NCBI RefSeq assembly: GCF_000519005.1
Contig: NZ_JAER01000008.1
Location: 62,001 to 126,000, forward strand
Reading direction: 5' to 3'
DNA: 64,000 nt
DNA from: Nocardioides sp. J54
GTDB lineage: Bacteria > Actinomycetota > Actinomycetes > Propionibacteriales > Nocardioidaceae
Shown here: one piece after another, positions 60,094 through 64,000 of the stretch
Layout: each line of letters opens with the position of its first letter
Position numbering within the stretch: the first letter of the stretch is position 1
The notes under the pieces: model-generated
Seen by the model: the letters and a program-made list of their open reading frames with translations, nothing else
Databases searched by the model: none
Told to the model about the DNA's origin: nothing
Translations under genes and position numbers: made by a program

Positions 60094-61141
60094 GCCCGAC
60101 CCCGTCCACGAGCGAGCGCCACTGTGTCGTGAACCCGTGCTGGTCCACTGCGGCTCCCAGCTCGGCGTCCCACTCGTCGGCGGTGCCGAAGTCGGCGCGC
60201 CACGCGAGGGCCGGCATCGAGAACCGGTGCAGCTCGTGCTCGCGGGTCGTCCCGATCGCACCGAGAACCTGGTGCGCGTGCCGGGTCACCGGGGCGACGG
60301 CGTGCCCGCTGCACGACTTCGCCACGGCGACCGCGAGGTGCGCGGCACCGAGGTCCGCCATCGACCCAGCCGCCCCGGTCACCGCCGCCTCGCGGACGGC
60401 AGCGACGACGGCAGCCCGGGCCAGTGCGACCTCCGACGCCGCATCGGCGAGCATTCCCTGCACGGCCTGGAAGGCGACCAGGGGGCGGCCGAACTGGGTG
60501 CGCACGTGCGCGTGCTCCACCGCTACGTCGACGCAGCGCTCCAGCGCTCCGACGACCTGCACGGAGCGCAGCAGCGCGCCGCGGCGGCGCAGCTCGTCCC
60601 GCACCTCCCGGGCGAGTGGGACAGTCGCGGTCCCCGTCGGCACCCGCGTCCGGACCCGTCGCGTCCCGGGCAACTGGCCTGCTCGCGACCAGTCGAGGTC
60701 GCTGGCGCGGTGGCGCGACACCACCGCGCCGTCCGGGCCGTCCTCGACCAGCAGGACGGTGTCGACGTCGGCGCCCCACGGCACGGTGACCTCGCCGCCT
60801 GCCGGCCCGGCGCCGACCGTCAGCACGTCGTCGCCGACGGACCAGCCCACGTGGTCGACCAGCCGCCGGCCGAGCAGGTCGTGCTCGCCGAGCGGGAGGG
60901 GTACGGCGTGCCGGGCCGCTGCCCGGTGCAGGGCCCATGCCTCCGGCCAGCCGGCTCCGGAGCCCCCCTGCTGCTCTGAGGTCGTGAGCAGGGTGAGGCC
61001 GAGCCCGGCCACCTGTGCCCACAACCCGCGGTCGAGGGGTCCGTCCGCATCCGCGGACGCCGCGACCTCGGCGAAGAGCTTGTCGAGCATCGCATCGAGG
61101 TCGGGGTCGACGTCGAGCGCTGTCGTCGGGTCGGTGCTCAC
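60086..61141 (-). CDS. Acyl-CoA dehydrogenase, divergent partner subunit
   Basis: This 351-residue protein of the acyl-CoA dehydrogenase fold has a weak N-terminal half (QQGGSGAGWPEAWALHRAA) and a C-terminal half with RTQFGRPLVAFQAVQGMLAD and HQVLGAIGTTREHELHRF. It lacks the usual catalytic Glu context, as seen in the second chain of alpha2beta2 steroid-type dehydrogenases (FadE26/27-like pairs). The GTG start overlaps the stop of the next dehydrogenase as GTGA, which favours a heteromeric complex with it. Confidence 0.87.
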   Translation of the reverse strand: MSTDPTTALDVDPDLDAMLDKLFAEVAASADADGPLDRGLWAQVAGLGLTLLTTSEQQGGSGAGWPEAWALHRAAARHAVPLPLGEHDLLGRRLVDHVGWSVGDDVLTVGAGPAGGEVTVPWGADVDTVLLVEDGPDGAVVSRHRASDLDWSRAGQLPGTRRVRTRVPTGTATVPLAREVRDELRRRGALLRSVQVVGALERCVDVAVEHAHVRTQFGRPLVAFQAVQGMLADAASEVALARAAVVAAVREAAVTGAAGSMADLGAAHLAVAVAKSCSGHAVAPVTRHAHQVLGAIGTTREHELHRFSMPALAWRADFGTADEWDAELGAAVDQHGFTTQWRSLVDGVGHG

Positions 61142-62271
61142 CGGGTGCCTCCCGTTCCCACCAGTCCCCTGGCGACGATGCCGCGCAGCACCTCGGTGGT
61201 GCCGCCGCGCAGCGTGAAGCCCGGACGCCGGCTGAGGGCGTCGGCGACGAGGTCCAGCCGGTCGGCGTCCACGTCGGGGCCGGCCCACTCGGCGAGGTCG
61301 TCGGCCAGGTCACCCTCGAAGCGGTTGCCCAGGCCCTTGACCATGGCCGCCGCGACGTCGGCCGGGACGCCGGCCTGCAGGCGGCCAGCCACGTCGAGGG
61401 AGAGGTGGTGCAGGGCCACCAGCCGGGCGAGGTGGCGACCGATCGCCGAGGCGCTGGCGCGCACCGGCAGCCCGTCGTCGGCGACTGCCGCGAGCGCGGC
61501 GAAGGTGGACAGGAAGCGTTCCGGCCCGCTCCGCTCGAAGCCGAGCTCAGAGGTCACCTGCCGCCAGCCCTGGCCGACCTCGCCCAGCACGTCGGCGTCG
61601 GTGACCTCGACCTCGTCGAGGACCACCTCGTTGAAGTGGTGGCTGCCGTCGAAGGAGACGATGGGGCTGACCCGGACCCCCGGGGAGTCGAGGCGGACGA
61701 GGAACTGGCTGAGGCCCTCGTGACGCCGCGCCGGGTCGAGCGGCGCGGTGCGGGCGAGGACGAAGAAGGCGTGGGCGCGGTGCGCACCCGAGGTCCAGAC
61801 CTTCGTGCCCGACAGCCGCCACCCGCGGTCCGTGCGGGTCGCCCGGGTCCGCACCGACGCCAGGTCGGAGCCCGAGTCGGGTTCACTCATGCCGATCGCC
61901 CAGTAGGACTGCCCGCTGGCGATGCCGGGCAGGAACTCCCTGCGCTGGTCCTCGGTGCCGAAGCGCAGCAGGGACGGGGCGACCTGCCGGTCGGCAATCC
62001 AGTGCGCGGCGACGGGGGCGCCGGCGCAGAGCAGCTCCTCGGTGACGACGAAGCGCTCGAGGTGGCTGCGTCCCTGTCCGCCGTACTCGGCCGGGATGGT
62101 CATGCCGACCCACCCGCGCTCCCCCAGCGCCCGGCTGAAGTCCTCGTCCCAGCCCGCCAACCAGCTGTCGACGGCGGGCCTGAACGTGCCCGCGCGGCGC
62201 TGCCCGTCGAGGAAGTCGCGGACCTCCCCGCGCAGCGCGGCCAGCTGCTCGGTGCTCGTCGCGGTGCTCAT
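61138..62271 (-). CDS. Acyl-CoA dehydrogenase, main subunit
   Basis: This 377-residue FAD enzyme has these motifs: GMTIPAEYGGQGRSHLERFVVTEEL, YWAIGMSEPDSGSDLASVRTRA, WRLSGTKVWTSGAHRA for FAD/acyl-CoA binding, and the C-terminal RPGFTLRGGTTEVLRGIVARGLVG. It dehydrogenates an acyl-CoA at C2-C3. It overlaps both the partner dehydrogenase and the permease gene upstream, so transport and oxidation are coupled in one transcript. Confidence 0.93.
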   Translation of the reverse strand: MSTATSTEQLAALRGEVRDFLDGQRRAGTFRPAVDSWLAGWDEDFSRALGERGWVGMTIPAEYGGQGRSHLERFVVTEELLCAGAPVAAHWIADRQVAPSLLRFGTEDQRREFLPGIASGQSYWAIGMSEPDSGSDLASVRTRATRTDRGWRLSGTKVWTSGAHRAHAFFVLARTAPLDPARRHEGLSQFLVRLDSPGVRVSPIVSFDGSHHFNEVVLDEVEVTDADVLGEVGQGWRQVTSELGFERSGPERFLSTFAALAAVADDGLPVRASASAIGRHLARLVALHHLSLDVAGRLQAGVPADVAAAMVKGLGNRFEGDLADDLAEWAGPDVDADRLDLVADALSRRPGFTLRGGTTEVLRGIVARGLVGTGGTR

Positions 62272-63332
62272 CGCCCCGCCGCCTTTCGGGGACCGCGCTC
62301 GGCGACCGTGATCGCCACGGCGACGATGAGGATCAGGCCGGAGAAGACGTCGGGCGCCCAGGTGGGACCACCGACGAGCGTCAGGCCGAGGGAGCCCGTG
62401 CCGATCACGAGGACGGCGAGCACCGCCCCCCACGGGTTGAACCGGCCGTGCCGGAACTGGGTCGCGCCGAGGAAGGCAGCCGAGAAGGCGGGGATCAGGT
62501 AGTGGGCGCCCGCGTCCGGGGCGCCGGCCTGGAGCCGGGCGGCGAGGACGACCCCGGCGAAGCCCGCGAGCCCGCCCGAGACGGCGAATGCTGCGACCCT
62601 GACCCGGTTGACGCGTACGCCGGTCAGCCTGGCCGCCTCGGCGTTGTAGCCGGTGGCGTAGAGCCGCCGTCCCGCGGAGGTCTGCTCGAGGACCAGCCCC
62701 ATCACCACCATGATCGCGATGACGTAGAGGAACGAGACGTTGACGCCCGCGACCTCGCCGATCGCGATCAGGTTGAACTCACCTGACATCCGTTCGGTCA
62801 AGACCTTGTCGCCGGACAGGGCGACCGCCATCGCCGCGACGATCGCTCCCGTGCCCAGGGTGGCGATGAGCGACTCGAGGCGCAGCCAGACGACTGCGAC
62901 GGCATTGGCGAGCCCGACGAGCACGCCCGCGGCGATGCCGCCGATCGCGCAGAGCGTGGGCGACAACGAGGTGGTGGCGAGCAGGTGCCCGGCCACCACG
63001 CCGCCGAGGCTCATGGTGGAACCGATCGACAGGTCGAAGAGCCGGGCGGAGAGGACGACCACCAGGCTCAGCGCAGCGAGGGCGGTGACGGCGTAGTCGC
63101 TCATCAGCGTGGTCACCGTCGCGCGGTCGAGCCACAGGTCGGGGATCCACACGGCGAAGACCACGACCATGCCCAACCACACGTAGACGGCGCCGATCGT
63201 GCCGAAGCCGAGGGCGCGCAGCGGGTGTCGCCGCGCGCTGCGGCCCTCCGCACCGGTGCCGACAGGGTCGTCCCGGCCGAGGGCGGGGCTGGTCGGTGCG
63301 GGGCGCACGGCCCCCTTGATCGTGTCGCTCAT
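62268..63332 (-). CDS. ABC transporter permease, ribose (RbsC/BPD_transp_2) type
   Basis: This 354-residue membrane protein has about ten hydrophobic helices and the family motifs ARLFDLSIGSTMSLGGVVAG, ETSAGRRLYATGYNAEAARLTG-like loop near residue 220, and AFLGATQFRHGRFNPWGAVLAV. This carrier type normally moves pentoses or autoinducer-2, but here it sits in an acyl-CoA degradation operon and may import a carboxylic acid or steroid-derived ring. It overlaps genes on both sides by ATGA. Confidence 0.9.
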   Translation of the reverse strand: MSDTIKGAVRPAPTSPALGRDDPVGTGAEGRSARRHPLRALGFGTIGAVYVWLGMVVVFAVWIPDLWLDRATVTTLMSDYAVTALAALSLVVVLSARLFDLSIGSTMSLGGVVAGHLLATTSLSPTLCAIGGIAAGVLVGLANAVAVVWLRLESLIATLGTGAIVAAMAVALSGDKVLTERMSGEFNLIAIGEVAGVNVSFLYVIAIMVVMGLVLEQTSAGRRLYATGYNAEAARLTGVRVNRVRVAAFAVSGGLAGFAGVVLAARLQAGAPDAGAHYLIPAFSAAFLGATQFRHGRFNPWGAVLAVLVIGTGSLGLTLVGGPTWAPDVFSGLILIVAVAITVAERGPRKAAGR

Positions 63333-64000
63333 CGCTCTCCACCCATCTCTGCGAGGGCGCCGACCGGGACCGGTCGGCGCCGAGCCATCGCGGCAAGAAG
63401 TCTTGCCTCGGTCACGTCCTCGCCCTCCAGCTCCTCGACGACCTCACCGTCGACGAGTACGAGCACGCGGTCGGCCATGCCGACCAGGTCGTCGAGGTCG
63501 GAGGAGCACACGACCGACGGCGTCCCGCTCGCCGCCAGCCCGCGCACCAGCGCGTAGATCGACTGCCGGGCACCGATGTCGACGCCGCTGGTGGGGTCGT
63601 CGAGGACGAGCACCTCCGGCGCACCGATCAGGCCCCGCGCCAGCGAGACCTTCTGCTTGTTGCCGCCGCTGAGCAGGCCGTAGGGGCGGGCGGGGTCGCG
63701 CGGGGAGACGCCGAGCCGCTCGATCCACTCGCGGGCGACGGCGTGCTCGCGCCGGCGTGAGACCCAGCCGCGGCGGGCGACCGCCGTCGGCCGGGCGAGG
63801 CCGATGTTCTCCGCGACCGACTGCTCGCGGACCGCGCAGGCCGGGTGGCTGTTGGGGAGCACGAGCGCCAGGCCGTGCTGACGGGCCCGCGCGACGCTGG
63901 CCTGCCCGGTCGTGGTGACGCCGCCCGCGGTGAGCGCCATGGTCGCCGGCGCCGCCCCGGCCAGGGCCTCCGCGAGGTCCTCCCGGCCGGAGCCGGCGAT
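63329..64000 (-). CDS. Sugar-type ABC transporter ATPase (RbsA/MglA-like), C-terminal part
   Basis: The visible 223 residues are the second ATPase domain of a double-domain RbsA-type protein. They begin IAGSGREDLAEALAG, then VLPNSHPACAVREQSVAENIGL, signature LLSGGNKQKVSLARGL and Walker B VLVLDDPTSGVDIGA. The Walker A of this domain is degenerate in the family and lies at the edge. The open frame runs off the window at 64000, so the first domain is outside. It energises the adjacent permease. Confidence 0.9.
   Translation of the reverse strand: MAGSGREDLAEALAGAAPATMALTAGGVTTTGQASVARARQHGLALVLPNSHPACAVREQSVAENIGLARPTAVARRGWVSRRREHAVAREWIERLGVSPRDPARPYGLLSGGNKQKVSLARGLIGAPEVLVLDDPTSGVDIGARQSIYALVRGLAASGTPSVVCSSDLDDLVGMADRVLVLVDGEVVEELEGEDVTEARLLAAMARRRPVPVGALAEMGGER

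Overview
The window comes from a high-GC actinobacterium, most likely Nocardioides or a close relative in the Nocardioidaceae. This is inferred from the very high GC content, the strong GC bias at third codon positions, and the gene families present: an alkane hydroxylase fused to rubredoxin, F420/FMN LLM oxidoreductases, MMPL transporters, DUF6458 and DUF2243 proteins, and a CpnT-like WXG100 protein. I see no rRNA, tRNA, CRISPR array, integrase or transposase. Coding density is above 90 percent, and most operons are chained by ATGA or GTGA overlaps.

Layout. 1-9028: a minus-strand catabolic operon reads, in transcription order, beta-ureidopropionase-like amidase, dihydropyrimidinase, LLM oxidoreductase, a complete NMT1-type ABC importer, and the start of a class III aminotransferase. 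A divergent MocR/GntR regulator flanks it. The set fits uptake and reductive-type degradation of a pyrimidine or hydantoin through a beta-amino acid. 9122-18437: a fatty-acid beta-oxidation pair (fadB-like, fadA-like) with a divergent MerR regulator, a three-gene WXG100/toxin/immunity module, a DEAD-box helicase and an alpha-methylacyl-CoA racemase-like enzyme. The merR/fadA promoter and the racemase promoter carry the same TGACA-N7-TGTCA palindrome. 18839-23965: a D,D-carboxypeptidase lipoprotein, then an alkane-oxidation cluster (P450, AlkB-rubredoxin fusion, 3Fe-4S ferredoxin, TetR) with tandem operators at the alkB promoter.

24119-38546: NfeD-flotillin membrane pair, TetR plus MMPL exporter, glutathione peroxidase, small membrane proteins, nitroreductase, a NarL-type two-component system divergent from a second MMPL exporter, a methyltransferase gene broken by two frameshifts, and its neighbouring LuxR-type regulator. 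38595-42643: a polyol PTS (mtlA-like IICBA), DeoR regulator and divergent zinc dehydrogenase sharing a promoter with repeated TTCGGGC elements. 42659-50709: stress and redox genes (large-subunit catalase, an unusual molybdopterin oxidoreductase lacking the usual Fe-S cysteines, small membrane proteins, a zinc alcohol dehydrogenase, a frameshifted hypothetical gene, DUF2243).

50785-52542: an ABC-F ribosome-protection type ATPase preceded by a 12-codon, apparently leaderless upstream ORF and four RNA segments that can form alternative hairpins. This looks like ribosome-mediated attenuation. 52601-58913: a complete Mrp (AB-C-D-E-F-G) cation/proton antiporter operon. 58968-64000: TetR, MaoC-like hydratase, two acyl-CoA dehydrogenases of unequal type, and a sugar-type ABC permease and ATPase (the last cut by the window edge), probably for import and CoA-dependent degradation of a lipid or cyclic carboxylic acid.

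The observations most worth following are the ABC-F attenuator, the split WXG100/HNH-like toxin/immunity module, the Fe-S-less molybdopterin enzyme, and the three sets of shared or repeated operators.
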